The notes below the pieces were generated by a model. The model ran no database searches, was not told the DNA's origin, and saw only the letters and a list, made by a program, of their open reading frames with translations. A program made the position numbers and the translations under genes. From Candidatus Sulfopaludibacter sp. SbA3 (GTDB taxonomy: Bacteria; Acidobacteriota; Terriglobia; Bryobacterales; Bryobacteraceae): a stretch of DNA of 64,000 nucleotides. Below, in pieces: positions 24,934 through 36,203 of this stretch (position 1 is its first letter; each line of letters starts with the position of its first letter). Location of the stretch: positions 210,688 through 274,687 of the forward strand of contig CAMDCN010000011.1 of assembly GCA_945890485.1 (NCBI GenBank), in the 5' to 3' direction.

Positions 24934-26277
24934 ATGGTGCGATTGGCTCTCTTCGTGATGTTGGCGTCCGCTGCGGCGGCGCAGTGGAAGGTGGGACGGG
25001 CGGAGGTGGACATCACGCCGCCGGCAAAAATGCCGATGGCGGGATACTACTACGTCCGGCTGAACGAAGGGTTGCATGACGCGCTGCATGCGAAGGCGAT
25101 GGTCGTCGAACAGGCGGGCGTGCGTGTGGCGCTGGTGGCCGTCGACTACGTGCAGATTCCGGGGCAGTTCGTCGAGGAAGCGCGCAAGTTGATCACGGCG
25201 CGGACCGGCATTCCGGCCACGCATGTGATGATCTCGGCGACGCACTCGCACACGGGGCCGGAGTTGGGGACGCGGCTGCGCAATGTGGAGCCGGAGATCG
25301 ATGCGTTGGCGAAGGGCTTCTGGCAGAAGATTCCGGGGCTGATTGCGGAAAGCGTGGAGAAGGCCAATGCAGCGCTGGCGCCGGCCGAAATCAGCGTTGG
25401 CGTAGGGAAGGAGGATTCGATCAGCTTCATTCGGCGCTTCCGGATGATCGACGGAACGACGGGTTGGAACCCAGGCAAACGGAATCCGAAGATTGACAAG
25501 GTGCTGGGGACGATTGACCCGGATGTGGCCGTCGTTGCCGCGGGTACGGGCGCTTACGTCAACTTTGCGCTGCACCTGGACACGGTGGGCGGCGCGGAGT
25601 TTTCAGCCGACTATGCCTATGCGTTAAGCGAGAACATGAAGCGGGTGAAGGGTCCTGGCTACTCGACGCTCTTCACGATTGGCTGCGCGGGGAACATCAA
25701 CCATATTGATGTCTCCCACAATCGGCCACAGAAGGGCCACGGCGAGGCGGCGCGGATCGGGACGGTGCTGGCCGCGGCGGTGCTGAAGACGATGGAGCGG
25801 ATGACGCCGGTGGCGGTGCAGCCGGTGCGGGCTTCGACGCGGCTAGTGAATTTGGCGCCCGCACCGTACCCGGCGGAGGACGTGGAGCGGGCCAAGGCGA
25901 TCATCGCGAACTACGGGAAGCAGAACGCGAATCCGTTTTATGACCAGGTGAACGCGTTCAAGGTGATGGATATTGTGGAGCGCGGGGGGAAGCCGTTTCC
26001 GGCCGAGGTGCAGGTGATTGCTCTGGGCAAGTCGGTGGCGTGGGTGGGCCTGCCGGGCGAGATATTCAATGAGCATGGCCGGGCGATCAAGCTGGCGTCG
26101 CCGTTTCCGGTGACGATTGTGGCCGAGCTGGCGAACGGGAACTTGGGTTACGTACCGGACCGGAAGGCGTACACCGAAGGCGCCTACGAGGTGATCTCGT
26201 CGCGGCTGGCGGCCGGGGGCGGGGAGGCGATGGTCGCCTCCGCCGTTGAGCAGTTGGTGGCGTTGTTCAAGGACTAG
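24934..26277 (+). CDS. Exported neutral/alkaline ceramidase-family protein
   Basis: A 447-residue exported protein with a signal peptide (MVRLALFVMLASAAAAQW). WKVGRAEVDITPPAKMPMAGYY is the hallmark opening of neutral/alkaline non-lysosomal ceramidase-like proteins. MISATHSHTGPELG supplies the zinc-binding HSHTGP motif. GCAGNINHIDVS matches the GdxaDvnP-type region of the family and IALGKSVAWVGLPGEIFNEHG the conserved C-terminal part. It is shorter than true ceramidases (about 650 aa or more), as is common in Planctomycetes and Acidobacteria, where the amide substrate is unknown. The stop codon interlocks with that of the convergent DUF1501 gene (CTAG). Confidence 0.9.
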   Translation: MVRLALFVMLASAAAAQWKVGRAEVDITPPAKMPMAGYYYVRLNEGLHDALHAKAMVVEQAGVRVALVAVDYVQIPGQFVEEARKLITARTGIPATHVMISATHSHTGPELGTRLRNVEPEIDALAKGFWQKIPGLIAESVEKANAALAPAEISVGVGKEDSISFIRRFRMIDGTTGWNPGKRNPKIDKVLGTIDPDVAVVAAGTGAYVNFALHLDTVGGAEFSADYAYALSENMKRVKGPGYSTLFTIGCAGNINHIDVSHNRPQKGHGEAARIGTVLAAAVLKTMERMTPVAVQPVRASTRLVNLAPAPYPAEDVERAKAIIANYGKQNANPFYDQVNAFKVMDIVERGGKPFPAEVQVIALGKSVAWVGLPGEIFNEHGRAIKLASPFPVTIVAELANGNLGYVPDRKAYTEGAYEVISSRLAAGGGEAMVASAVEQLVALFKD

Positions 26278-27650
26278 GCGTTCAGCAACCAGGAGGTGAA
26301 TTCGTTTTCGCCGTGGACATCGGTGAGGCGCATGTCGCGGCTCTGGTAGCGGTAGGTGAGCTTCAAGTGGTCCATGCCGAGCAGGCGCAGCAGAGTGGCA
26401 TGAATATCGTGAACGTCCTTGCGCTGCTCGACGGCGCGCAGGCCGAACTCATCGGTGGAGCCGAGGACGCGACCACCCGCGATACCCGCGCCGGCCATCC
26501 AGGTGGTGAAGCCGTAGGGATGGTGGTCGCGGCCGTTCTTGCCTTCGGCGAGCGGGGTGCGGCCGAATTCGGTCGACCAGACGACGAGCGTCGAATCGAG
26601 CAGGCCGCGGGAGGCCAGGTCGGTGAGCAGCCCGGCGATGGGTTGGTCTGACTTCTTGGCCATCTTGTTGTGGGAGCCGAGCAGGTCGAGATGGGCGTCG
26701 TCCCAATCGTCGCCGAGGTTGGTGCCTTGGTAGAGCTGCACGAAGCGAACGCCGCGTTCGACCAGACGGCGGGCGAGCAGGCACTTGCGGCCGAAGTCGT
26801 CGGTCATCGGTTCGTCGATGCCGTATAGGGCCTTTGTGGCCGCTGATTCTTTGGTCAGGTCTACGGCGTCGGGTGCTTCGGACTGCATTCGGTAGGCGAG
26901 TTCGTACGAGGAGATGCGGGCCTCGAGCGTCGTGTCTTCTTCGCGCGTAGCGAAGTGGCGGCGGTTCATGCGGTCGATGAGCGAGAGCGTTTCCTTCTGG
27001 GCTTCGGGAGTGATGCCGTCAGGGGAGGCAAGGTGGAGCACGGGGTTCTTGCCGCTACGGAACGCCGTGCCTTGATAGGCGGCAGGGAGGAAGCCAGCGC
27101 CGTAGGCCCCGGCGCCGGACTTCATCGCTCCGTCGCTCATCACGACGAACGAGGGCAGGTTCTTGTTCTCGGATCCGAGTCCGTACACGGCCCACGCGCC
27201 GAGCGAGGGGCGACCGGGGAACTGATTGCCGCTGGTGCGGAGGTTAATGGCCGGGGCGTGGTCGAAGGCATCGCCATGGCAGGAGCGGATAACGGCGAGC
27301 TTGTCGGCGTGCTTTTGGACGTGCGGGTAGAGGTCCGAAATCTCGATGCCGGATTGGCCGTTGCGGGTGAAGTTCCACGGGGAGGCCAGCATGCGTGCTT
27401 TGCGGAAGTCGATGCGGCTGGTGACGAGGCCTTCGCCGAACGAACCCGGCAGCGGCTGGCCGTTGAATTTGGCGAGCGCGGGCTTGGGGTCGAAGGTGTC
27501 GACGTGGCTGACGCCGCCGTGCATAAACAGATAGATGATCCGCTTTGCTTTGGTAGCGGCGAGGAGGTTCTCCTGCATCATGCCGGAGAGGGCCACGAAG
27601 CCGAAGCCTTGGCCGGCGCGAGTGAGAAATTGGCGGCGGGAGGTGTACAT
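26274..27650 (-). CDS. DUF1501 protein, Tat-exported (module 2)
   Basis: A 458-residue paralogue of the module 1 DUF1501 protein. It has a Tat signal SRRQFLTRAGQGFGF (residue 4 on), then RIIYLFMHGGVSHVDTFDPKP, AVYGLGSENKNLPSFVVMSD, GVRFVQLYQGTNLGDDWDDAH, LVVWSTEFGRTPLAE, GRDHHPYGF and a C-terminal LKLTYRYQSRDMRLTDVHGE. It differs from module 1 in the aromatic/Asp-rich loop after GVRFV. It lies 7 bp downstream of its cytochrome partner, in the same order as module 1. Function is unknown; the family belongs to the alkaline phosphatase-like superfamily. Confidence 0.92.
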   Translation of the reverse strand: MYTSRRQFLTRAGQGFGFVALSGMMQENLLAATKAKRIIYLFMHGGVSHVDTFDPKPALAKFNGQPLPGSFGEGLVTSRIDFRKARMLASPWNFTRNGQSGIEISDLYPHVQKHADKLAVIRSCHGDAFDHAPAINLRTSGNQFPGRPSLGAWAVYGLGSENKNLPSFVVMSDGAMKSGAGAYGAGFLPAAYQGTAFRSGKNPVLHLASPDGITPEAQKETLSLIDRMNRRHFATREEDTTLEARISSYELAYRMQSEAPDAVDLTKESAATKALYGIDEPMTDDFGRKCLLARRLVERGVRFVQLYQGTNLGDDWDDAHLDLLGSHNKMAKKSDQPIAGLLTDLASRGLLDSTLVVWSTEFGRTPLAEGKNGRDHHPYGFTTWMAGAGIAGGRVLGSTDEFGLRAVEQRKDVHDIHATLLRLLGMDHLKLTYRYQSRDMRLTDVHGENEFTSWLLNA

Positions 27651-27657
27651 GGGGCTC

Positions 27658-30063
27658 CTAATCGACGTAGAGGAATTCGTTGGTATTGAACAAGCCGCGC
27701 GCGAGTTCGGCGGCGGCCTTTTCGACGCTGCCGAGCAATTGGGATTGTTTCGTCAGGAAGTCGCGGGCCATGGTGAGTTCGTTCGCGTCGGGCCGGCGGG
27801 CGAGCGTGGCGAGGAAAACGGCTTCGCTGATGGCCGATTCGTCCCCTTTCAGGGAAGCGGCTGCCAGAGCCAGCGCCTGATGGCGGGTGAAGTCGCTATT
27901 AAGCAGCGAGAGCGACTGCGTCGGCGTGGTCGAGGATTCCCGGCGTGCGCAGCTTAAGACTCCTTCGGGGCGGTCGAAGACTTCGAGCATCGGCATGCGG
28001 AAGTTCCGACGGGAAATCATGTAGATGCTACGGCGGGTGTGTTCGGTGGGGTCGGAGGTTACCACCCAGGCGTTGCCGAGCGGTTGGCTCATGCCGTAGA
28101 GCTCTTCAGCGGCGAGGGCGGGAACCACGGGCTTACCGTGCATCTTCGGGTTGAGCGTACCGGCGGCGAGCAGGACGGCGTCGCGGACCTCTTCGGCTTC
28201 GAGGCGGCGGCGCGTGAAGTGCGAGAGCCATTGGTTCTCGGGGTCTTTGGTCAGTGCGGCGGGGGACGGTTTGGTCTGCTGGCGATAGACACTCGAAAGC
28301 ATCATCGTGCGATGGAGCTGCTTGAAGCTCCAGCCTTTGGCGACGAACTCGTTGGCGAGCCATTCGAGAAGCTCCGGGTGAGTCGCAGGCGTGCTGCGTG
28401 CTCCGAAGTCGGATGTCGTTGCGACTATGCCGCGGCCGAAATGAGCCTGCCAAACACGGTTCACGGCGACGCGCGCCGTCAGCGGATGTTCCGGCGAGGC
28501 GATCCATTCGGCAAGTGCCTTGCGGCGGAGCGTGGTGGCGGAGCCCGGAGGCGGCGGCGGGATGTCGCCGCCTCCGAGGGCGGAAAGGAAGCCGGGCGGA
28601 ACTTCGTCGCTCTCCTTGCCAGGGATGTAAACGGGCGGGCCGAGCGGGCCGGAATCGGTGACGCTGGGTGAGAAGGGGCCGGGGGCGTAATTGCTATATA
28701 GCGAAAGCAGGCGAGTCTTCAGGCGATCGAGCTTCGCTTTCTCGTCCGGCGTCAGGAGCGAAAAAACCTCGTCGTCGCGCGGCGCCACCTTCTTCGTAAA
28801 CATTTCGAAGTCGGCCTTCTGCTGCGGGGTCCGCTGGTCCTCTTCGGTGGCGAAGGCGATCTGGACTGCCTGGGGGAGCTGCGCGAGCTTTTCGGCGCGG
28901 AGTCGCTTTACGTAGGGGGCTTTCATCCGCTGGAACTCGTCGGCGAGATCGTAGAGCTTCCATTGCCGGGTGTTCTCCTGCAGGTCGTACTGGCGGGCGA
29001 GGTTGTACGTGAGGAAGACGCGGGACTTCACGATGGGCGCGAAGATGGCCTGCAGCCGGAAGTAGTCCTTCTGCGAGATGGGATCGTACTTGTGGTCGTG
29101 GCAGCGCGCGCAGCCGACCGTGAGGCCGAGAAAGACGCTGGAAGTGGTGTCGACGAAGTCGGTCATCGTTTCAACCCGATTGATGTCTTCGACTTTGAAG
29201 AGCATGTCGCGGTTCGGTCCGACGGTGTAGTAGCCGGTCCCTTGCTGGGCGATAGGCTCTTCGTAGATTTCGTCACCGGCCAGTTGTTCCTTCACGAAGC
29301 GGTCGTACGGTTTGTCGGCATTGAAGCTATCGATAACGTAGTCGCGATAGCGCCAGGCGTAGAGCAGATAGGGATCCTGTTCGAAGCCGGAAGTGTCGCC
29401 ATAGCGGACGAGGTCGAGCCAGTTCTTACCCCACTTTTCGCCGTAGCGGGTGGAGGCGAGCAGGCGGTCGACGAGTTTTTCGTAGGCGTCGGGGGCAGAG
29501 TCTTTCTCGAAGGCTTCGATCTCAGCGGCCGTGGGAGGCAGGCCGTGCAGGTCGAGCATGGCGCGGCGGATCAAGGTACGCCGGTCAGCCTCTGGCGCGG
29601 CGGAGAGACCCCTGGCGCGGAGTTGCTGCAGGATGAAGGCGTCGACGGGCGTGCGAACCCAGGCATCGGCCAGCACCGGCGGCTTCACCGGCTTCACCTT
29701 TTCAAACGACCACCACTTCTTGGCCGCGACGGCCTCTGTGGGCCAAACGGCCCCCGCGGTGATCCATTCGCGGAGCAGGGACACCTCGGCCGGGCCTAAT
29801 GGGCCGGTGGGGGGCATCGCGACCTTGTCGCCGCCGGAGATAACGCGGAATAGCAGGCTGTCCTGCGGTTTACCCGGGGTGAGTGCGGCGCCCTGTTTGC
29901 CGCCACGCAGGATCGCTTCCCGCGTATCCAGGCGCAAGCCGGAAAGCTGCACCTGCGGTCCATGGCACGATTGGCATTTTTGCGAGAGCAGCGCCACCGC
30001 CGAACCCTTTAGGTCAGCCGCCGGCAAAGAAACCGCGAAAGTAAGTAGGACGACAAAACGCAC
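27658..30063 (-). CDS. Exported PSCyt1-DUF1549-DUF1553 cytochrome-like protein (module 2)
   Basis: An 801-residue exported protein starting at GTG, with a signal peptide (MRFVVLLTFAVSLPAA). PSCyt1 haem motif CQSCH is at residues 30-34 and the second CARCHDHKYDPIS at about 318-323 in DUF1549. DUF1553 follows at about 530-770 with NRVWQAHFGRGIVATTSDFG and TTPTQSLSLLNSDF. It is a paralogue of the module 1 protein, with the same domain order. Its central region (about 355-520) is less conserved and Pro-rich near SALGGGDIPPPPPG. TAAACT (30073-30078) ends 9 nt before the GTG. TKQSQ near the C-terminus is encoded by a degenerate copy of the recurrent ACGAAACGAA motif. Confidence 0.94.
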   Translation of the reverse strand: MRFVVLLTFAVSLPAADLKGSAVALLSQKCQSCHGPQVQLSGLRLDTREAILRGGKQGAALTPGKPQDSLLFRVISGGDKVAMPPTGPLGPAEVSLLREWITAGAVWPTEAVAAKKWWSFEKVKPVKPPVLADAWVRTPVDAFILQQLRARGLSAAPEADRRTLIRRAMLDLHGLPPTAAEIEAFEKDSAPDAYEKLVDRLLASTRYGEKWGKNWLDLVRYGDTSGFEQDPYLLYAWRYRDYVIDSFNADKPYDRFVKEQLAGDEIYEEPIAQQGTGYYTVGPNRDMLFKVEDINRVETMTDFVDTTSSVFLGLTVGCARCHDHKYDPISQKDYFRLQAIFAPIVKSRVFLTYNLARQYDLQENTRQWKLYDLADEFQRMKAPYVKRLRAEKLAQLPQAVQIAFATEEDQRTPQQKADFEMFTKKVAPRDDEVFSLLTPDEKAKLDRLKTRLLSLYSNYAPGPFSPSVTDSGPLGPPVYIPGKESDEVPPGFLSALGGGDIPPPPPGSATTLRRKALAEWIASPEHPLTARVAVNRVWQAHFGRGIVATTSDFGARSTPATHPELLEWLANEFVAKGWSFKQLHRTMMLSSVYRQQTKPSPAALTKDPENQWLSHFTRRRLEAEEVRDAVLLAAGTLNPKMHGKPVVPALAAEELYGMSQPLGNAWVVTSDPTEHTRRSIYMISRRNFRMPMLEVFDRPEGVLSCARRESSTTPTQSLSLLNSDFTRHQALALAAASLKGDESAISEAVFLATLARRPDANELTMARDFLTKQSQLLGSVEKAAAELARGLFNTNEFLYVD

Positions 30064-30109
30064 GTTGCCGAGAGTTTATCAACATTTCAGCCGCGTTTAT
30101 TGCGGGGGG

Positions 30110-30138
30110 TTGGCCCAATGTGTTCCAATAGGTAAAAT
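30110..30138 (+). promoter_or_regulatory. carAB promoter
   Basis: TTGGCC (30110-30115), a 17-bp spacer and TAAAAT (30133-30138). The predicted start at about 30145 falls next to the GGGAGG Shine-Dalgarno of carA, leaving a very short 5' leader of about 14 nt. There is no room for a classical pyrimidine attenuator. Confidence 0.6.
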
Positions 30139-30158
30139 CCAGCGGGAGGTTCCCCGAA

Positions 30159-31289
30159 TTGAATCCAGCACTCCTCGCCTTAGAAGACGGGACAGTCTTC
30201 GAGGGCCGGGCATTTGGAGCGCAAACGGAGCGCTCTGGGGAAGTAGTTTTTAACACTTCCATTACGGGCTATCAGGAAATCTTTTCCGACCCTTCTTATT
30301 CAGGCCAAATCGTTGTCCTGACCTACCCGCAAATCGGGAATTATGGCGCCAATGAAGGCGACATGGAATCGGCCAAACCCTATATCGAGGGGCTAGTCGT
30401 GCGCGATTTTTCGCCCATCGTCTCCAACTGGCGTTCAGAAAGCCCGGCCGATCAGTTTCTGGCCGGCGCGAATGTGCCGATCATTGATTCGATCGACACT
30501 CGCAAGTTGGTGCGCCACCTGCGCACGCGCGGCGTGATGCGGGGCGTTTTGTCGACGATTTCCACCAACGCCGCCGAACTCGTGGAAAAGGCGAAAGCGT
30601 CGCCATCCATGGCTGGCCTCGACCTGGCGACCCGCGTTTCGACGCCGGAGAGCTATCGCTGGACCAATCCGGTGGAGCCCGTATCCCCTTCCGAACGGCT
30701 CGGCAAACTGCGTCCGGCGGACTATCATGTCGTCGCTTTCGACTTTGGTATCAAACGGAACATTCTCCGCCGCCTGGTGACGAGCGGTTGCCACGTGACG
30801 GTGGTCCCGGCCTCGACCAGCGCCGAAGACGTGTTGGCGCTTCGCCCCGATGGCGTGTTTCTCTCGAACGGTCCCGGCGACCCGGAACCGCTGCAGGCGC
30901 AAGCGGCGCAAGTGCGCCAACTAATCGGCGAGACGCCCATCTTCGGGATCTGCCTGGGGCATCAAGTCCTCGGCCTCGCGCTCGGTGGCAGGACGTACAA
31001 GCTGAAGTTTGGCCATCGCGGCGGCAACCATCCGGTGCTGAATAAACGGAACGGCAAGGTGGAAATCACCGCGCAGAACCATGGCTTCGCGGTCGATCCC
31101 GACTCGCTGGCCGATTCGGCCGTCGAAATCACGCACATCAATCTGAACGACCAAACCGTGGAGGGCTTGCGCCACAAATCGGCTCCGCTCTTCTGCGTCC
31201 AATATCATCCGGAGGCCGCCCCGGGCCCCCATGACTCCCTCTACCTGTTCGACGAATTCATCGATCTTATGAAAGAGGCCAAGCGCTAA
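30159..31289 (+). CDS. carA: Carbamoyl-phosphate synthase small (glutaminase) subunit
   Basis: A 376-residue class I glutamine amidotransferase that feeds ammonia to CarB for carbamoyl phosphate, used in pyrimidine and arginine synthesis. The N-terminal CPSase domain has [13 protein letters not shown] and [24 protein letters not shown]. The amidotransferase triad is Cys in GICLGHQ (about 265) and His/Glu in QYHPEA (about 349 and 351). The start is TTG, supported by a GGGAGG Shine-Dalgarno about 9 nt upstream and by family length. It is followed by carB after 3 bp. Confidence 0.97.
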   Translation: MNPALLALEDGTVFEGRAFGAQTERSGEVVFNTSITGYQEIFSDPSYSGQIVVLTYPQIGNYGANEGDMESAKPYIEGLVVRDFSPIVSNWRSESPADQFLAGANVPIIDSIDTRKLVRHLRTRGVMRGVLSTISTNAAELVEKAKASPSMAGLDLATRVSTPESYRWTNPVEPVSPSERLGKLRPADYHVVAFDFGIKRNILRRLVTSGCHVTVVPASTSAEDVLALRPDGVFLSNGPGDPEPLQAQAAQVRQLIGETPIFGICLGHQVLGLALGGRTYKLKFGHRGGNHPVLNKRNGKVEITAQNHGFAVDPDSLADSAVEITHINLNDQTVEGLRHKSAPLFCVQYHPEAAPGPHDSLYLFDEFIDLMKEAKR

Positions 31290-31292
31290 TCG

Positions 31293-34508
<3,216 letters not shown>

Positions 34509-34521
34509 TCAACAAGTTTGT

Positions 34522-34596
34522 CGGTGGCTCCTCCGCCTAACACCCCAGCCACCGGCAAAACGCCACGAGCCCTCTCCCCACCCCTGGGCTCGTGGC
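34522..34596 (+). other. Two strong hairpins just after carB
   Basis: The first pairs 34522-34529 with 34547-34554 (8 bp, arms CGGTGGCT/AGCCACCG). The second pairs 34562-34572 with 34586-34596 (11 perfect bp, arms GCCACGAGCCC/GGGCTCGTGGC). Neither is followed by a T-run, so they are not textbook terminators. They could stabilise the 3' end of the carAB mRNA or assist termination further on. No gene is visible in this stretch. Confidence 0.6.
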
Positions 34597-34620
34597 ACCC
34601 CACAGAATCGCGGAAAACCC

Positions 34621-34670
34621 AGTTCACAACGCATCGCTGTTTATTTTGCGCCGTGAACTCTTTTTGTTTC
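34621..34670 (+). terminator. Intrinsic terminator of carAB
   Basis: AGTTCAC (34621-34627) pairs with GTGAACT (34653-34659), with an inner CGC/GCG pair, and is followed directly by CTTTTTGTTTC. The outer stem is 7 bp, the loop is long and the U-tract is good. Confidence 0.65.
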
Positions 34671-34770
34671 TAGCGTCTACCGAAAATCGGTTTGCGATGG
34701 TGGTTCGGTCGGTCACGCCGCGCCTATACGTTGAAGTCTGAAGGTGCCCCTCCCGGGCACCTTTTTTATT
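34671..34770 (+). ncRNA. Candidate small RNA or leader between two terminators
   Basis: About 100 nt with no open frame lies between the carAB terminator and a second intrinsic terminator ending at 34770. A transcript ending there must start inside this stretch or read through the first terminator. It contains a small CCGA/TCGG hairpin (34680-34690) and a GC-rich central part. I could not identify a convincing promoter; a TAGCGT at 34671-34676 with TTGCGC 19 bp upstream is the best option. It could be a free-standing sRNA or the attenuated leader of the 34792 gene. It matches no RNA family I can recognise. Confidence 0.35.
34741..34770 (+). terminator. Intrinsic terminator upstream of the 34792 gene
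   Basis: GGTGCCC (34743-34749) pairs with GGGCACC (34755-34761), extended by flanking A-T pairs, with a 5-nt loop and then TTTTTTATT. This is the best intrinsic terminator in the window. It ends only 22 bp before the next start codon. Confidence 0.85.
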
Positions 34771-34791
34771 TCACCGTAGGAGGGTGGATTT

Positions 34792-35115
34792 ATGTCGCAA
34801 GTCAATTGGCCGGAGTCGTTCAATCCGGCGAAGCATCGGGCGTTCCTGGACAGCAATGGGAAGGCGGTCTTTACCGATATCCCGAAAGAGGTCGCTGAGC
34901 TCGCATTCATCGAGCCGAGCGAAGGGGCGGATCCGTTCGCGGCCCGGATCGAGCGGGCAACGCAGCTCGCCAGCAAGGGCTATGTGATCGATGCGCAGAT
35001 CGACGTTTGGGGCTGGGGCGCTGAAAATACGATGCGCCTTCGCCGTTTGTATGGGAAGACGCAGGTGCCGGATGCGTTCGGCACGGTGCAGATTCTCGTT
35101 CCGCCGGCGAAGTAG
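34792..35115 (+). CDS. Small soluble protein of unknown function
   Basis: A 107-residue protein without signal peptide or membrane segment (MSQVNWPESFNPAKHRAFLD at the N-terminus; DVWGWGAENTMRLRRLYGKT centrally; FGTVQILVPPAK at the end). The start has an excellent Shine-Dalgarno (TAGGAGGG, 7-8 nt spacing), unlike most operon-leading genes here, suggesting high expression. I recognise no domain. The intrinsic terminator immediately upstream means either a promoter hidden in the hairpin region or expression by read-through and attenuation. A GC-rich hairpin follows the stop. Confidence 0.78.
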   Translation: MSQVNWPESFNPAKHRAFLDSNGKAVFTDIPKEVAELAFIEPSEGADPFAARIERATQLASKGYVIDAQIDVWGWGAENTMRLRRLYGKTQVPDAFGTVQILVPPAK

Positions 35116-35124
35116 CCGGGTCGG

Positions 35125-35150
35125 TGGCGGGAGGTGCAAACCTCCCGCCA
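35125..35150. terminator. Convergent hairpin with GCAA tetraloop
   Basis: TGGCGGGAGGT pairs with ACCTCCCGCCA around a GCAA tetraloop (11 bp stem). It sits in the 38-bp gap between two convergent genes and could end transcripts from both sides, although neither side has a T-run. Confidence 0.55.
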
Positions 35151-35153
35151 TGG

Positions 35154-35708
35154 TCACAACAGTATCGCCGGACAGGCGATGCAGATTCCCACCAAGCCAA
35201 ACCAGTACAAAAGCACCCACAGCACGCGCCGATCCGTACGCAGCGGTGGTCCCTCTGTCCGGCTCACTTCCCTCATCCCCAGCAGCTTTCCGACTCTATA
35301 CGCCTCCTGCTGCGCCGCCATCTCGGTTTCATATTGTTCCGGCAGGTCAACCAATTCGTCCTGCCGCGAGGCGACGATGACCGCCCAATGCGAATCTTCG
35401 CCCGAGCGGTGACCGCGGAAGTTGTAGCGCCAATGGACCGCCGCGACATCCGCGCGGGCCACGCGGCGATCCCGGTAGCCGGCAGGGATGACGCCTTCGC
35501 GGACAAAAACTCCGTCAGCGGTAACGGTGGCGGTAGTGAAGTTCAGAAGTAGGGTCAGGGAAAGGTGCAACCCGAAGAAGAGCAGAGGCAGAGCGGCCAG
35601 CCTATCCCGTCCCTCTATGCTGAGGACCACCCAGATCACCCCCGCCGTCAGGATCGCTGTCACAATTCCGACCCAGACGGGACACCATCGCCGCCGGTGG
35701 ACGATCAT
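35154..35708 (-). CDS. Membrane protein of unknown function with PH-like middle domain
   Basis: A 184-residue protein. Two hydrophobic helices at about 12-30 (VGIVTAILTAGVIWVVL) and 37-58 (LAALPLLFFGLHLSLTLLL) are followed by a soluble part. That part (TATVTADGVFVREGVIPAGYRDRRVARADVAAVHWRY) has the strand pattern of small bacterial PH-like (bPH) domains. A final helix near 160-180 (VLWVLLYWFGLVGICIACPAIL) closes it. No function is known to me. No Shine-Dalgarno or -10 hexamer is evident at the ATG, so the start is less certain than for its neighbours. Confidence 0.72.
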   Translation of the reverse strand: MIVHRRRWCPVWVGIVTAILTAGVIWVVLSIEGRDRLAALPLLFFGLHLSLTLLLNFTTATVTADGVFVREGVIPAGYRDRRVARADVAAVHWRYNFRGHRSGEDSHWAVIVASRQDELVDLPEQYETEMAAQQEAYRVGKLLGMREVSRTEGPPLRTDRRVLWVLLYWFGLVGICIACPAILL

Positions 35709-35759
35709 TCTCGCGTCCCCCCAACTTCATAGCCTGGACGTAATGGGGGCACTGTGAGC

Positions 35760-36050
35760 CTAGCGGCAGGCAGGACTGCCCGCGTAGCTGGGCATATTGT
35801 GGGTCGTCCGAGATACGTGCCGAGGCATCTTTGCATCGATGCCGGCGTCGACGGGAATGATGACGATGTGGGAACACGCGGCGGTGCTGGCAACGAGGCG
35901 GGCGGGCGCAGGTCGAGGGATAATCAAGCTTTGCAGTACCGGCTTCTTTGCCGGCAGTACTGGCCGGACGAGGGTAACGTGCCCGGGTAGAGGTTTGCTG
36001 TCGGCCAACAAGGGGAGCGTGAGGAGAAGCGATGCGAGGATGTACCGCAT
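35760..36050 (-). CDS. Small secreted protein of unknown function
   Basis: This predicts 96 residues, with a signal peptide (MRYILASLLLTLPLLADS) followed by a Pro/Val/Ile-rich mature part (LPGHVTLVRPVLPAKKP, IIPRPAPARLVAS, HIVIIPVDAGID). It is short, and composition alone would be doubtful. The case is strengthened by a textbook promoter whose predicted transcription start coincides with the ATG. There are two Cys in the mature part. It could be a small periplasmic or surface protein; I recognise no family. Confidence 0.65.
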   Translation of the reverse strand: MRYILASLLLTLPLLADSKPLPGHVTLVRPVLPAKKPVLQSLIIPRPAPARLVASTAACSHIVIIPVDAGIDAKMPRHVSRTTHNMPSYAGSPACR

Positions 36051-36056
36051 GGCCTT

Positions 36057-36085
36057 AGACTATGCATCTTGCCCCAAAACGTCAA
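36057..36085 (-). promoter_or_regulatory. Promoter of the small secreted protein gene
   Basis: On the minus strand TTGACG (36080-36085, 5 of 6), a 17-bp spacer and TAGTCT (36057-36062), then 6 nt to the ATG. This is the best -35/-10 pair in the window and predicts a leaderless mRNA. Confidence 0.65.
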
Positions 36086-36203
36086 CAGTTTTGTTTCGTT
36101 ACCGGAGTAGATGAATTGTCCCAGCCTTCGATCGCCAAGGGTGCACGATCATTCGAGCGGCCCACCCTCACAATTCGATATCCTATTGAGTTGGTTCTCT
36201 TTC

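Noticed and set aside
34562..34596. 11-bp hairpin after carB as the carAB terminator
   Set aside because: It lacks a T-run; the later hairpin at 34621-34670 with CTTTTTGTTTC fits an intrinsic terminator better. Kept only as a hairpin feature.
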